Translations under genes and position numbers: made by a program
Shown: positions 15,632-24,838 of the stretch, one piece after another
Layout: each line of letters opens with the position of its first letter
How positions within the stretch are numbered: the first letter of the stretch is position 1
From: Thermanaerothrix sp.
Lineage (GTDB): Bacteria > Synergistota > Synergistia > Synergistales > Synergistaceae
Direction: 5' to 3'
Length of the DNA stretch: 54,971 bases
NCBI GenBank assembly: GCA_026417795.1
Contig: JAOACP010000005.1
Location: 35,001 to 89,971 of the forward strand
The notes under the pieces: generated by a model
Database searches by the model: none
Told to the model about the DNA's origin: nothing
The model's input: only the letters and a program-made list of their open reading frames with translations

Positions 15632-17230
15632 ATGGCTTTCGGACCGGAGATTATAAGACTCCAGGAAGCTTGGATAAACAAGAACCTGAGCCATGCATTG
15701 GTGGACCGCGGAGACTCATGCTCTGAGGGGATCCTCCTGGATCTTAGGTGTCAGCGAAAAGAGGTAACCCTATTCGTCTCGTGGTCCCCCAAGCTGCCAG
15801 GGATATTCAAGATAAACCGTTATCAAAGAAGAGATCTCACCAGTTTATTCCCAAGAAAGTCTCCAATGGGAGAGCTCTTAAACGGACATCTGCCTGGAGC
15901 ATGCCTGCTTCAAGCAAGACAGATCCAACAAGATCGGGTCATGGCCTTAGAATTCGCCAAGTTCGTGAGCTCTTCCGTTAGCCATCGAATCACCTTGATA
16001 ATTGAACTCATGGAGCGGTCGCCCAACATATGCCTTCTCCAGGACGACATCATACTTGATTGCCACAGACGGCTATATCCCGATAGCTCTGACAGAATCA
16101 TCCTGCCAGGAAACCCCTACTCCCCCCCATCCCCCATGGGGCATCAGCTTTGTTCAGGTCTAAGCAGAGGGATGATCAAGGTGCTGCAGAAATACCCTAA
16201 CTACCCAAGCACAGCAGAAGAGGTGGAGCACCTTCTATACGCCAGGGATCCCCTGGAAACCGAATGGCAGATCATGCAAAAGGGTAAGGATCTTTTCCCC
16301 ATCCCAAAGAGCATTGACCAAGATCAACTCCCTAGCCTAAAAGATCCTCTCAGTGCTACATCCATAATCATGGAAGAATATCTAATAGGTGAAGCCCTGG
16401 CTGCCAAAAGGAAAAAACTGCTATCCATAATAGACAAAAAGTTGACGGCTCTACGGCCACAACTTCCGGATCCGGAACTGCTTAAAAGGGCCAACAGGTT
16501 GAAGTCAATTGGGGAGTTCCTAATGAGCCTTCCGCAGGAAAGGGGGGGTGGTAAAATAACCATCACCGACTGGCCGGGACTGGAAGAAGCCATTGAGGTT
16601 GAAATCCCCAACGGCGTAACCCCCGTCGAAGAAGCCCAGAGGCTTTTCAATGAGTACCGCCGCCTGCTTAGAAGACATAAAGCGTCGGAGGAAAGGGCCC
16701 CCATGGTAAGGGGCGAAATAGCCACCCTTGAGGAGCAAAGGGCACTCCTTATGGGACCCATCAGCGGTCAGGACATGGCTACGCTGGAATCAGAAATAGA
16801 CACCAAGGGCAACAACGGAAGCGTCAAAAGGTCAAGGGCAAAAAAGGGACAGGAGCCCCCAGGGGTGAAAAGGCTCAACCCATGCTTTGGCACCATATAT
16901 GTTGGGCTAAGCGCCATGGGAAACCGGGAGATAACGTTTAGAATAGCAAAACCGGAAGACATATGGTTCCATGTAAAGGATCTGCCAGGTTCTCATGTGC
17001 TGCTAAGGTTGAAAGACCCCAAAGCACCTCTTATGGAAGACGCGCTGGAACTCGCGGCGTCCTTGGCCGCCTGGTTCAGCCCTGCCAGAGGCGAAGATAA
17101 GGTTTGGATAGATTACACCCAAAGGAAGAACTTACGCCCGCTCCCAGAAAAGGGCGTGGCGGGCGTAAGGTATAGGGTGTTTAAAAGCCTGTTGGTACAG
17201 CCTAAGAGCCCCGACGAACTTGGACTATGA
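15632..17230 (+). CDS. NFACT-family protein (RqcH/FbpA-like)
   Basis: 532 aa from ATG at 15632, chosen for GGAGG 8 nt upstream (GTG at 15599 and ATG at 15626 are less well placed). The C-terminal NFACT-R/DUF814 domain is clear from DIWFHVKDLPGSHVLLR near residue 440. A helical middle region (about 260-400) and an NFACT-N domain precede it. RqcH proteins bind stalled 50S-peptidyl-tRNA complexes and add C-terminal alanine tails; older names call them fibronectin-binding. The N-terminal domain is more diverged than usual, so activity is inferred. It converges with, and overlaps by 29 nt, the pseudouridine synthase gene. Confidence 0.85.
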   Translation: MAFGPEIIRLQEAWINKNLSHALVDRGDSCSEGILLDLRCQRKEVTLFVSWSPKLPGIFKINRYQRRDLTSLFPRKSPMGELLNGHLPGACLLQARQIQQDRVMALEFAKFVSSSVSHRITLIIELMERSPNICLLQDDIILDCHRRLYPDSSDRIILPGNPYSPPSPMGHQLCSGLSRGMIKVLQKYPNYPSTAEEVEHLLYARDPLETEWQIMQKGKDLFPIPKSIDQDQLPSLKDPLSATSIIMEEYLIGEALAAKRKKLLSIIDKKLTALRPQLPDPELLKRANRLKSIGEFLMSLPQERGGGKITITDWPGLEEAIEVEIPNGVTPVEEAQRLFNEYRRLLRRHKASEERAPMVRGEIATLEEQRALLMGPISGQDMATLESEIDTKGNNGSVKRSRAKKGQEPPGVKRLNPCFGTIYVGLSAMGNREITFRIAKPEDIWFHVKDLPGSHVLLRLKDPKAPLMEDALELAASLAAWFSPARGEDKVWIDYTQRKNLRPLPEKGVAGVRYRVFKSLLVQPKSPDELGL

Positions 17231-18221
17231 AATCAACCAACTCGTCCGGCAGGGGACACACAAAGCTCATCGTCTCTCCTGTCCTGGGATGCTGGAAGCT
17301 GAGCCGCCAGGAATGCAAAAACACCCTATCCAGCAACCAATTCCTAGGGCACGAGCCCCCATAAAGCTGATCCCCTACCAAGGGATGCCCAATGGCCTTC
17401 ATGTGAACCCTTATCTGGTGGGTCCTGCCAGTCTTTATTTGACATAGCACCAGGCTGTACCCACCGTGGCTCCAAAGGGTCCTATATATGGTATGGGCAT
17501 CCCGCCCCCACTCCACCGGAGCCATCCGCTTTCTATTTACCGGGTCCCTGCCTATCGGAAGCCGGATCTCCCCTTCCGCAGGGTAGGGAGATCCCGAAAC
17601 CGCAGCGATGTAAACCTTATCAACCCATCTCCCCTTAAAGGATCTTATAAGGCCCTCCATCGCCAAGCCGTTTCTGGCCACCACCATCAGGCCAGAGGTG
17701 GTGCTATCCAATCGATGAACGATGCCTGGGCGCCTGACTCCATTAAGCTCCATCATCTCCGGGTATCGGTAAAGAAGCCCATGAACCAACGTTCCCCTCC
17801 AGTGTCCAGGAGCAGGATGAACCACCAGTCCCGCAGGCTTGTTGATCACCACTATATCCTGATCCTCGTACACCACCTGGAAGGGGACGTCTTCGGGCTG
17901 AAGCTCCAAATCCTCCGGAGGCGGCAAGTCCACCCAAACAGTACCGTCCAAGGGAACCTTGAGGGCCGGTTTAACCCTGTTGGCCCACGAAACCACAACT
18001 CTCCCCAGGCGGATCAGTCTGGTAGCATAGGATCTGCTAAGGCCAAGCTCCTGGGATATGAAAAAATCCAACCTATGCCCCTCCATACTCAGGGGAACCC
18101 GGATCTGAACCGGGTCCGCCTTTGGGGCATCCTCCGCTTCCACAAAGGCATGCCCCAAAGGTGGATAATCGTCCGAGGAGAGGGCGTCAATTTCCCTATC
18201 CAAGCTTGGAAAGCACCTCAC
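17202..18221 (-). CDS. RluD/RluA-family 23S rRNA pseudouridine synthase
   Basis: 339 aa. An S4 RNA-binding domain (about 45-100: RLDFFISQELGLSRSYATRLI) is followed by the synthase domain, with the catalytic Asp in GIVHRLDSTTSGLMV near residue 165 and KTGRTHQIRVHM near 265. It likely modifies helix 69 of 23S rRNA like RluD, though the exact site is not readable from sequence. GTG start; the gene overlaps the ileS end by 26 nt. The extra 35-40 N-terminal residues before the S4 domain are unusual, so a later start is possible. Confidence 0.9.
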   Translation of the reverse strand: MRCFPSLDREIDALSSDDYPPLGHAFVEAEDAPKADPVQIRVPLSMEGHRLDFFISQELGLSRSYATRLIRLGRVVVSWANRVKPALKVPLDGTVWVDLPPPEDLELQPEDVPFQVVYEDQDIVVINKPAGLVVHPAPGHWRGTLVHGLLYRYPEMMELNGVRRPGIVHRLDSTTSGLMVVARNGLAMEGLIRSFKGRWVDKVYIAAVSGSPYPAEGEIRLPIGRDPVNRKRMAPVEWGRDAHTIYRTLWSHGGYSLVLCQIKTGRTHQIRVHMKAIGHPLVGDQLYGGSCPRNWLLDRVFLHSWRLSFQHPRTGETMSFVCPLPDELVDFIVQVRRGS

Positions 18222-20979
18222 TGCACCGCCCGCAAACGCCTAGTTTTTCAACCTCGCTCTTCCACTTCCAGCACCTAGGACATTTCTGGTACGGACTGTG
18301 AGAAACCGCCACTTTAACCCCCGTCTCCTCATCGACGCGCGCATCGGAGGAGGGGGAGATAGATACCGCAAGGCCAGAAACCATTAAAAGATCCTCCAAA
18401 AACTCCGGCGAGAAGTAGTTCAACAGATCGCCGTATTTCCCAAGGTCCATCTCCACTTGGGCCTCCAGGGAATTACCTATCATGCCGTTCAAACGGGCTT
18501 GCTCAAGGGCCCTTAAAACCGCCCCCCTCACATCAAACAACCTTTCCCAAGCCCTCATGTCCACCTCATCAAGGCCGGTCCTGTCCACAGAGGGCCAAGC
18601 GCTCAAGAAGACGCTTTCCTCCAGTGTGGGATCTATCTGGCGGGCAAACTGCCATATTTCCTCACATGTAAAGCTTAGGATCGGTGACAAAATCTTGGTA
18701 AGGGATACCAGTATCTCCCACATGGCACTTTGGGAGCTCCGCCTTGCCAGGCCATCGAAATGGTCGGCATACAACCTATCCTTGCATACATCCAGGTACA
18801 AGGAACTCATGTCGTTATCGCAGAATTGGTGAACCGCAAAATAAGGAACGTGGAACTCGTACTCCTCATATCCCCTTGTAACCTTCTCCACCAGATCCTG
18901 AAGCCTGCTCAAAGCCCATTTGTCAAAGGGCATGAGGTCCTTACGACTCACCATGTGCTTAGACGGATCGAAGTCTGACAGGTTTCCTAGGATGAACCGG
19001 GCAGTGTTCCTTATCCTCCTGTAAGACTCCACTAGGTTCTTAAGTATCCTGTCTGATATCCTTACATCACCGCGATAATCAGTGGAAGCCACCCAAAGCC
19101 TAAGTATATCCGCTCCGTACTTGTCTATTACCTCCTGCGGGCTGGTTACGTTACCAAGGGACTTGGACATCTTGCGGCCCTGCCCATCAACGATGAAACC
19201 ATGGGTAAGGACCTGACGAAAAGGCGCCTTGCCCCTGGTAGCCACACCGGTGAGGAGAGATGTCTGGAACCATCCCCTATGCTGATCGCTTCCCTCCAAG
19301 TACATATCCGCAGGCCACCGAAGCTCCTGCCGGGTCTCAAGGACCGCCAAGTGACTCACGCCAGAGTCAAACCAGACGTCCATTATGTCGCTTTCCTTAC
19401 GCAGCCGGCTGGACCCGCAGTGGGGACAGCGGCACAGATCACCCAGCATCTCTTCCGGTGATTTAACCCACCATGAATCACTCCCCTCCCGGCGAACCAC
19501 TTGGGCTACCTTCCTCACCATGGGAGGCTCCACAACAACCTTTTTGCAGTCCTCGCAGTAAAACGCCGGTATTGGCACACCCCAAACTCGCTGACGGCTT
19601 ATACACCAGTCAGACCTGTCACGAACCATGTTACCTATCCTGTCCCTACCCCAGGAGGGCACCCATTGAACTGAATCTATGGCCCCCATGGCCTCATCCC
19701 GGAAGGCCTGAACAGATACAAACCATTGATCGGTGGACCTGAAGATCACGGGTCTTTTGCATCGCCAACAATGTGGATATGAATGCTTTATCTTGCCGCT
19801 GAACAAAAGGCGCCCAGATTCAGCCAACGTGGTCATAACCAGCTTGGCTCCATCGGATATGGGCATGCCCCCCACCAGCGGAGTATCCTTAACGAAAACC
19901 CCTTTGTTGTCGACGGGATTAAGGATCTCAAGCCCATAGCGGACTCCGGTTTCAAAGTCCTCCACCCCATGTCCTGGGGCGGTGTGGACACAGCCGGTAC
20001 CGGAGTCAAGCACCACATAATCCGCCAACACCAAAGGAATGTCCCGATCGGAGTAGAAGGGATGCTCCGCGATCGCCCCCTCCAAATTCGCTCCGGAGAA
20101 AACTTTTATCGCCTCACCAAGGGACATCCCTGACTCCGCTTCAAAGGCCTCCTTACGATCCACCGCCATGATTAAACGTCTTCCATCGGAGGCACGGAAA
20201 ACACCATATCCATACTGAGGATGCACCGCCACAGCCATGCTGGCAGGGAGAGTCCAAGGGGTAGTGGTCCATATGACCACGTAGAGGTCATCCAGCGGCA
20301 TATCCCCCATGGAGACACTAAGCTTTCTCATAGGATAAGCCACGTAGATAGAGGGAGAGGCCTCGTCCTCATACTCTATCTCCGCAGCGGCAAGGGCGGT
20401 CTGGCAATCGGTACACCAGAACACGGGCTTCTGGCCCTTGTAAACCAGCCCCTTTTCAACCATGTCCGCAAAGGCCTCTATCTGAGCTGCCTCATACTCG
20501 GGCCTAAGGGTAAGATACGGATTGTCCCAATCCCCTAAAACCCCAAGGCGCTTAAACTCCTCCCTTTGTATATCCACAAAACCCAACGCATATTTAGCAC
20601 ACTTAGCTCTCAGCTCCACCGGGGATAGCTGATCCTTATCCACCCCTTCCTCCTTAAGAACCTTAAGCTCTATGGGCAATCCATGGGTATCCCAACCGGG
20701 GATATAGGGCGCCCTGTACCCCTTCATGGACTTGTACTTAGGGATAAAGTCCTTCAGAATCTTGTTGAAAGCGGTACCTATGTGAATGTGACCGTTGGCG
20801 TAGGGAGGTCCGTCATGCAAGACAAAAACGGGAGCCCCATTCGGTTTATCCTGCATCTTCCCATATATGTCCCTTTCAGCCCAGAAGGCCAAAAACTCCT
20901 TCTCCCTCTGAGCCAAATTGGCCTTCATCGGGAAGTCCGTCTTGGGCAATCGAAGCGTGTCTTTGTAGTCCGTGGTCAC
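18196..20979 (-). CDS. ileS: Isoleucyl-tRNA synthetase
   Basis: About 927 aa, class I synthetase. The HIGH motif is in PPYANGHIHIGTAFNKIL near residue 60. The editing (CP1) domain is inserted in the middle, with [17 protein letters not shown] is near 605 and an anticodon-binding domain follows. The C-terminal zinc ribbon CPRCW...CGRC is near the end. GTG at 20979 is preferred because GGGGG lies 7 nt upstream; TTG at 20982 is closer to the ribosome site. Bacterial type by domain order. No T-box leader is visible upstream; instead there is a short hairpin leader. Confidence 0.95.
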   Translation of the reverse strand: MTTDYKDTLRLPKTDFPMKANLAQREKEFLAFWAERDIYGKMQDKPNGAPVFVLHDGPPYANGHIHIGTAFNKILKDFIPKYKSMKGYRAPYIPGWDTHGLPIELKVLKEEGVDKDQLSPVELRAKCAKYALGFVDIQREEFKRLGVLGDWDNPYLTLRPEYEAAQIEAFADMVEKGLVYKGQKPVFWCTDCQTALAAAEIEYEDEASPSIYVAYPMRKLSVSMGDMPLDDLYVVIWTTTPWTLPASMAVAVHPQYGYGVFRASDGRRLIMAVDRKEAFEAESGMSLGEAIKVFSGANLEGAIAEHPFYSDRDIPLVLADYVVLDSGTGCVHTAPGHGVEDFETGVRYGLEILNPVDNKGVFVKDTPLVGGMPISDGAKLVMTTLAESGRLLFSGKIKHSYPHCWRCKRPVIFRSTDQWFVSVQAFRDEAMGAIDSVQWVPSWGRDRIGNMVRDRSDWCISRQRVWGVPIPAFYCEDCKKVVVEPPMVRKVAQVVRREGSDSWWVKSPEEMLGDLCRCPHCGSSRLRKESDIMDVWFDSGVSHLAVLETRQELRWPADMYLEGSDQHRGWFQTSLLTGVATRGKAPFRQVLTHGFIVDGQGRKMSKSLGNVTSPQEVIDKYGADILRLWVASTDYRGDVRISDRILKNLVESYRRIRNTARFILGNLSDFDPSKHMVSRKDLMPFDKWALSRLQDLVEKVTRGYEEYEFHVPYFAVHQFCDNDMSSLYLDVCKDRLYADHFDGLARRSSQSAMWEILVSLTKILSPILSFTCEEIWQFARQIDPTLEESVFLSAWPSVDRTGLDEVDMRAWERLFDVRGAVLRALEQARLNGMIGNSLEAQVEMDLGKYGDLLNYFSPEFLEDLLMVSGLAVSISPSSDARVDEETGVKVAVSHSPYQKCPRCWKWKSEVEKLGVCGRCSEVLSKLG

Positions 20980-21004
20980 CAAAATACCCCCTTCATGCTA
21001 TAAG

Positions 21005-21048
21005 GAGCGCCCCTTGCTAAGCGCAAGGGGCGCTCTCGTGTGATTATA
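21005..21048 (-). promoter_or_regulatory. ileS promoter -10 and a 13-bp hairpin at the 5' end of the leader
   Basis: TATAAT lies at 21048-21043 on the minus strand, with only a weak -35. Just downstream is a perfect 13-bp hairpin (21035-21023 with 21017-21005, 5-nt loop) ending about 20 nt before the ileS ribosome site. It has no U-run, so it is not a normal terminator for the upstream permease gene. It may stabilise the mRNA 5' end or modulate ileS. Interpretation is inference. Confidence 0.45.
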
Positions 21049-21099
21049 CACCAACCATATGACTTTAAAAGTTATCGATCACACACCCACCAAATCCAC

Positions 21100-23067
21100 C
21101 TAGGATTTTACCTTTTTAGCCTTCATGGTCTGCCAGAAGTGAACAACCACAAGGATGGAAAGACCCAAGAGGTCGGTCTTGGTACCTGGTATCAGCAAAC
21201 CAAGGGCTCCCACCATGGCCAGTATCCTAAAGGGCCAGGACATATCAGCCTTATAAAAACCTATGGTGGACATACCCAAGAGGAAGATCCCCATCACTGC
21301 CGTTAGCACCGCCTGAGCAAAGGGCAACGGCTCATATCCTATAAGCAGGATCATGGGATTATAGACGTATATATAGGGCACCAGGAAGCCGGCCAAGGCC
21401 AGCTTGAAAGCGGTAAAGCCCGTCTTCATGGGGTCAGAACCCGCAATACCAGCCCCAGCGTAGGCCGCCAACGCCACGGGAGGGCTAAGGTCCGCCGCAA
21501 TCCCAAAGTAGAAGACGAACATATAGGCCGCCATGGCTGGAACCCCAAGCTGAAGAAGCGATGGAGCCACCATCATGCTGGTTATTATGAAGTTCGCCGT
21601 GGTAGGGAGCCCAGTGCCAAGCAATATGCTGGAAACCATGGCAAGCACCAAGGTGTTCAGCAACTTGCCACCAGAGAGGGCGATGATGGTACCAGCCACC
21701 CTAAGGGCAAGGCCCGTCAACGTGGCCATTCCCACCACTATACCCACGGTGGCGCAGGCACAGGCTACACCGATAGCCCCTCTGGCACCAGCCTCAAAGG
21801 CCTCGATAAGCCTCTTGGGGGTAAGTCTGGTTTCTTTGTTGAGGAATGACAGGATGTAGCTGGCGATTATGCCGTTGAAGGCCGCCTTCAACGGGGTGTA
21901 ACCGGCCAAGAGGAAGTAAACTATGACCACCAATGGTATCAAAAGGAACCCCTGGGACTTCAGAAGGGGCCATAAAGGCGGCAGCTGATCTCTGGGTATG
22001 CCCTTAAGCCCCAATCTGGTTGCCTCCAAGTGAACCTGTACAAGCACACCACCATAGTAAAGCAGAGCCGGAACTATTGCAGCGATGGCAACCTCTATGT
22101 ACGGCACGCCTAATATCTGGGCCAGGATGAACGCACCGGCCCCCATAACGGGGGGCATTATCTGTCCTCCAGTGGAAGCCACCGCCTCAACAGCCCCCGC
22201 AAAATGGGGCCTGTAGCCCACACTCTTCATCAGGGGTATGGTGAACATTCCGGTGGTGCATACGTTGGCCACAGAAGAACCGGATATGGTCCCCATAAGC
22301 CCCGAGCTCAGCACCGCCACCTTAGCGGGGCCACCGGTGGACCAACCGGCCAAGGCAAGGGAGAGGTCTATTATGAACCGTCCCATGCCGGTTTTCTCAA
22401 GCACCGCCCCAAACAGGATGAACATGAACACAAAAGTAGAAGACACGCCGAGAGGGACTCCGAATATGCCTTCCGTACCCAGATACATGTGGTTAACTAT
22501 CCTGGGTATCGAAAAACCACGGTGAGCTAAGATGGACGGCATACTCCTACCGAAGTAACAGTAAAGCAACGAAAGAAGCGCCAATATCGGCAGCACCGGG
22601 TTTGATATCCTCCGAGTAGCCTCCATAAGCAGGGCCATGGTCATGAAGCCCATGGCCAGATCCATGGTTGTGGGAAGGCCAGCCCTGGCGCTCAAGGCGT
22701 CAAAGTTTATCACCAGATAAAGGGAACCGTATGCAGCCCCCAGGGCCAGAAGCACATCGTACCAAGGGATCTTATCCTTTGGGGACTTATTTGATATCGG
22801 GTAAAGCAGGAAGACCAACGACAGGGTAAAAGCCAGGTGCACTGCCCCTTGCTTAACCGCATCCAAAAGGCCAAAGCCGGCGGTATAGAAATGGAACACC
22901 GACATGGCAACCGCTATGGCGGTCACCAATCCCCCTTGCCATCCCTTAAGGTTCCTGAACCTTGCCTCCGTATCGTACTTCCTAACTATCTCATCAATGT
23001 CGATGGTACCACCCGGACTTTCGGTGGCCACATTACCAATTTCAAACTCCTTCTCGCTCAAATCCAT
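21100..23067 (-). CDS. TRAP transporter fused permease (DctQM, 4TM/12TM, TAXI type)
   Basis: About 655 aa, almost entirely hydrophobic helices. A short cytoplasmic N-terminus is followed by about four helices (DctQ-like, about 55-170). The DctM-like 12-helix region then contains GLMGTISGSSVANVCTTG, GGQIMPPVMGAGAFIL and GTGLPTTANFI. Such fused subunits import organic acids or amino-acid-like solutes with an ion gradient and need a TAXI-type solute-binding protein, which is not encoded nearby. ATG at 23067 with GGGGGG just upstream is taken as start. GTG at 23097 is possible but has no ribosome site at the right distance. It is transcribed after the DUF1850 gene. Confidence 0.9.
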   Translation of the reverse strand: MDLSEKEFEIGNVATESPGGTIDIDEIVRKYDTEARFRNLKGWQGGLVTAIAVAMSVFHFYTAGFGLLDAVKQGAVHLAFTLSLVFLLYPISNKSPKDKIPWYDVLLALGAAYGSLYLVINFDALSARAGLPTTMDLAMGFMTMALLMEATRRISNPVLPILALLSLLYCYFGRSMPSILAHRGFSIPRIVNHMYLGTEGIFGVPLGVSSTFVFMFILFGAVLEKTGMGRFIIDLSLALAGWSTGGPAKVAVLSSGLMGTISGSSVANVCTTGMFTIPLMKSVGYRPHFAGAVEAVASTGGQIMPPVMGAGAFILAQILGVPYIEVAIAAIVPALLYYGGVLVQVHLEATRLGLKGIPRDQLPPLWPLLKSQGFLLIPLVVIVYFLLAGYTPLKAAFNGIIASYILSFLNKETRLTPKRLIEAFEAGARGAIGVACACATVGIVVGMATLTGLALRVAGTIIALSGGKLLNTLVLAMVSSILLGTGLPTTANFIITSMMVAPSLLQLGVPAMAAYMFVFYFGIAADLSPPVALAAYAGAGIAGSDPMKTGFTAFKLALAGFLVPYIYVYNPMILLIGYEPLPFAQAVLTAVMGIFLLGMSTIGFYKADMSWPFRILAMVGALGLLIPGTKTDLLGLSILVVVHFWQTMKAKKVKS

Positions 23068-23159
23068 CTCCCCCCATTCTGTTGCAGCAATTGACACTTT
23101 GAACCCGACGAAAACAGGCTAAAGCCCCTGGCCCCACCTCCTTTATTAAATATCCAAAA

Positions 23160-23621
23160 TCACCTGGTTTCCAGACAGAAGTTCAAGACCTCATTTGGGA
23201 AAATCTTAAATAGATCCACCCGTTCACCGCATAGGAACATATGGTTCTTGCCGAACACGGCGTTGCCAACCCGGTATCTGAAGGGATGGGGAAGTTGGCG
23301 CCTTCCACCTAAGAACACGTCCCACTCCCCCCTTTTCACAAAAGCTCCCCCCGAAGGAACCTCTGTGGGGATCCCGGCGTTATAAGTCCTAACCGCGGTA
23401 CTCCATATCCAGAGATTACCGTCGCAAAGCACCACTTGATCCTCCATCCGTGATCTCTCCAACGAATGCTCGGACCGCAGTACAAGCCTTGAGCCAAGAT
23501 AAAAAGGCCTGCTTAAGACCTGCCTCCCTTGGTCATCCCTTACCACAAGCATAAATTCGGGAGGAACCATCGGCAAGAACAAGGATAACAGGACTGCCAG
23601 GGCAAGAAGCCATCTGGTCAT
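23160..23621 (-). CDS. DUF1850 family protein, TRAP-TAXI associated
   Basis: 153 aa from ATG at 23621 (GGGG 9 nt upstream). The N-terminal hydrophobic segment LLALAVLLSLFLPMV is a membrane anchor or signal peptide. The rest is a beta-rich external domain with RPFYLGSRLVLRSEHSLERS near the start. DUF1850 genes sit beside fused TRAP-TAXI permeases in many bacteria, as here. Biochemical role unknown. Confidence 0.8.
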   Translation of the reverse strand: MTRWLLALAVLLSLFLPMVPPEFMLVVRDDQGRQVLSRPFYLGSRLVLRSEHSLERSRMEDQVVLCDGNLWIWSTAVRTYNAGIPTEVPSGGAFVKRGEWDVFLGGRRQLPHPFRYRVGNAVFGKNHMFLCGERVDLFKIFPNEVLNFCLETR

Positions 23622-23681
23622 GTTTAGATTCCCCATCGCAAAAAACAAAAAATAAAAATTAATCAGCCATTTAAGCCCAAA

Positions 23682-23715
23682 CTAAAAGCCCTGACATGGC
23701 TACCACGTCAGGGCT
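23682..23715 (-). terminator. Terminator of tRNA-Arg(CCT)
   Basis: A perfect 9-bp stem (23707-23715 with 23687-23695) is followed on the minus strand by a TTTTAGTTT run. It starts 10 nt after the tRNA CCA. Confidence 0.85.
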
Positions 23716-23724
23716 ATCGCATCA

Positions 23725-23801
23725 TGGCGGGCCCAGCCAGAGTCGAACTGGCGACCTACGGCTTAGGAGGCCGTCGCTCTATCCTGCTGAGCTATGGGCC
23801 C
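23725..23801 (-). tRNA. tRNA-Arg (anticodon CCT)
   Basis: Anticodon loop CTCCTAA gives CCT, reading AGG. Acceptor GGGCCCA, discriminator G, encoded CCA. A stand-alone gene with its own promoter and terminator. A dedicated AGG reader fits the heavy AGG usage seen in the proteins here. Confidence 0.95.
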
Positions 23802-23817
23802 GCACATCACGGCGTAC

Positions 23818-23846
23818 ATGATACCCAGCCACATCCGCCGTGTCAA
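23818..23846 (-). promoter_or_regulatory. Promoter of tRNA-Arg(CCT)
   Basis: TTGACA (23846-23841), 17-bp spacer, TATCAT (23823-23818) on the minus strand, 16 nt before the tRNA and just after ribF. Confidence 0.85.
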
Positions 23847-23859
23847 GGATCTGGCCAAT

Positions 23860-24816
23860 TTACGGAATTTTTCTTGCCTCCGCTGCTACTGTGATGGAGT
23901 CGACCAACACCTTCCCCATACGATCCATGAACTCATGGGGCACTTCTACGAAAATCCTGCGACACTCCTCCACATCTCTCTCCATCTGTTTTATCAGTTC
24001 ACAGGAGGAACCGAATCTTCGTTCATCCCTTATCATCTTCAATGGGAATACCGCCATCTCAGAGCCATATATGTCCCCATCGAATCCCACAAGGTGAGCT
24101 TCCACCCGGATGGAGCGGACTCCCTGAAAGGTTGGGTTGAAGCCTATGTTCAAAGCAGCACTCCGCCAACCACCTCTAACCCAAGCGGCGGCAGCATATA
24201 CCCCCCTGCCAGGTATGAGCTTAGAAGGGGGAAGGGATATGTTAGCGGTGGGGAACCCCAAACCGCGCCCTCTGCCATCTCCATGGACAACCCTTCCCAG
24301 CATCATGAAGGGGTAGCCTAGAAGTCTATTGGCATCGTATATGGCGCCGGATTCCACACAACCCCTTATCCTGGTGCTGCTCACCATATCTCCATCCACC
24401 TCAAGGCACCTGAGGGTTTTGAAGAACCATCCCCTTTTTAGGCAAAACTCCCTTAAAACAGCTACGTCACCGGCCCTACCGCGGCCAAAGCGAAAGTTGT
24501 CACCCACCACAACTCCTGATGGGGCAAACTTCCTCTCAACCAAGTAAAGGAAGTCAATGGGTGACATCTCCGCTACGGATCTGTCAAAGGGCATCTCCTC
24601 CATCACAGGCACCTCAAGGTAGCCAGCCAGGAACCTCCTCTCCCGTCTGCTGAAAAGAAGTCCCATCGGCTTATCTAAAAGGACCTCCTTGGGATGAGCC
24701 GCAAAGGAAAGCACTCCCCATTTTCTTCCCCTTTCCTTGGCGGCCCTATTGGCCTCCTTCAAGAGAAGCTGGTGACCCAGGTGAAATCCGTCGAAATATC
24801 CCATCACCCATATCAT
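23860..24816 (-). CDS. ribF: Bifunctional riboflavin kinase/FAD synthetase
   Basis: 318 aa. The N-terminal FAD synthetase domain has the nucleotidyltransferase HIGH-type motif in GYFDGFHLGHQ and the SSTRIR motif near residue 150. The C-terminal riboflavin kinase domain (about 185-310) contains GRGLGFPTANI and NIGFNPTF. It converts riboflavin to FMN and FAD, needed by the flavoenzymes here. The start lies only a few residues before the motif, slightly shorter than many homologues. End of the rimP-nusA-infB operon, next to truB, the standard arrangement. Confidence 0.93.
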   Translation of the reverse strand: MIWVMGYFDGFHLGHQLLLKEANRAAKERGRKWGVLSFAAHPKEVLLDKPMGLLFSRRERRFLAGYLEVPVMEEMPFDRSVAEMSPIDFLYLVERKFAPSGVVVGDNFRFGRGRAGDVAVLREFCLKRGWFFKTLRCLEVDGDMVSSTRIRGCVESGAIYDANRLLGYPFMMLGRVVHGDGRGRGLGFPTANISLPPSKLIPGRGVYAAAAWVRGGWRSAALNIGFNPTFQGVRSIRVEAHLVGFDGDIYGSEMAVFPLKMIRDERRFGSSCELIKQMERDVEECRRIFVEVPHEFMDRMGKVLVDSITVAAEARKIP

Positions 24817-24838
24817 GAGGCAAAACCCCCGATATTAA

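Noticed and set aside
14794-15726. Long open frames running through the tRNA array on both strands
   Set aside because: They are translations of tRNA genes and their complements, a well-known artefact. Seven intact cloverleaves explain the sequence.
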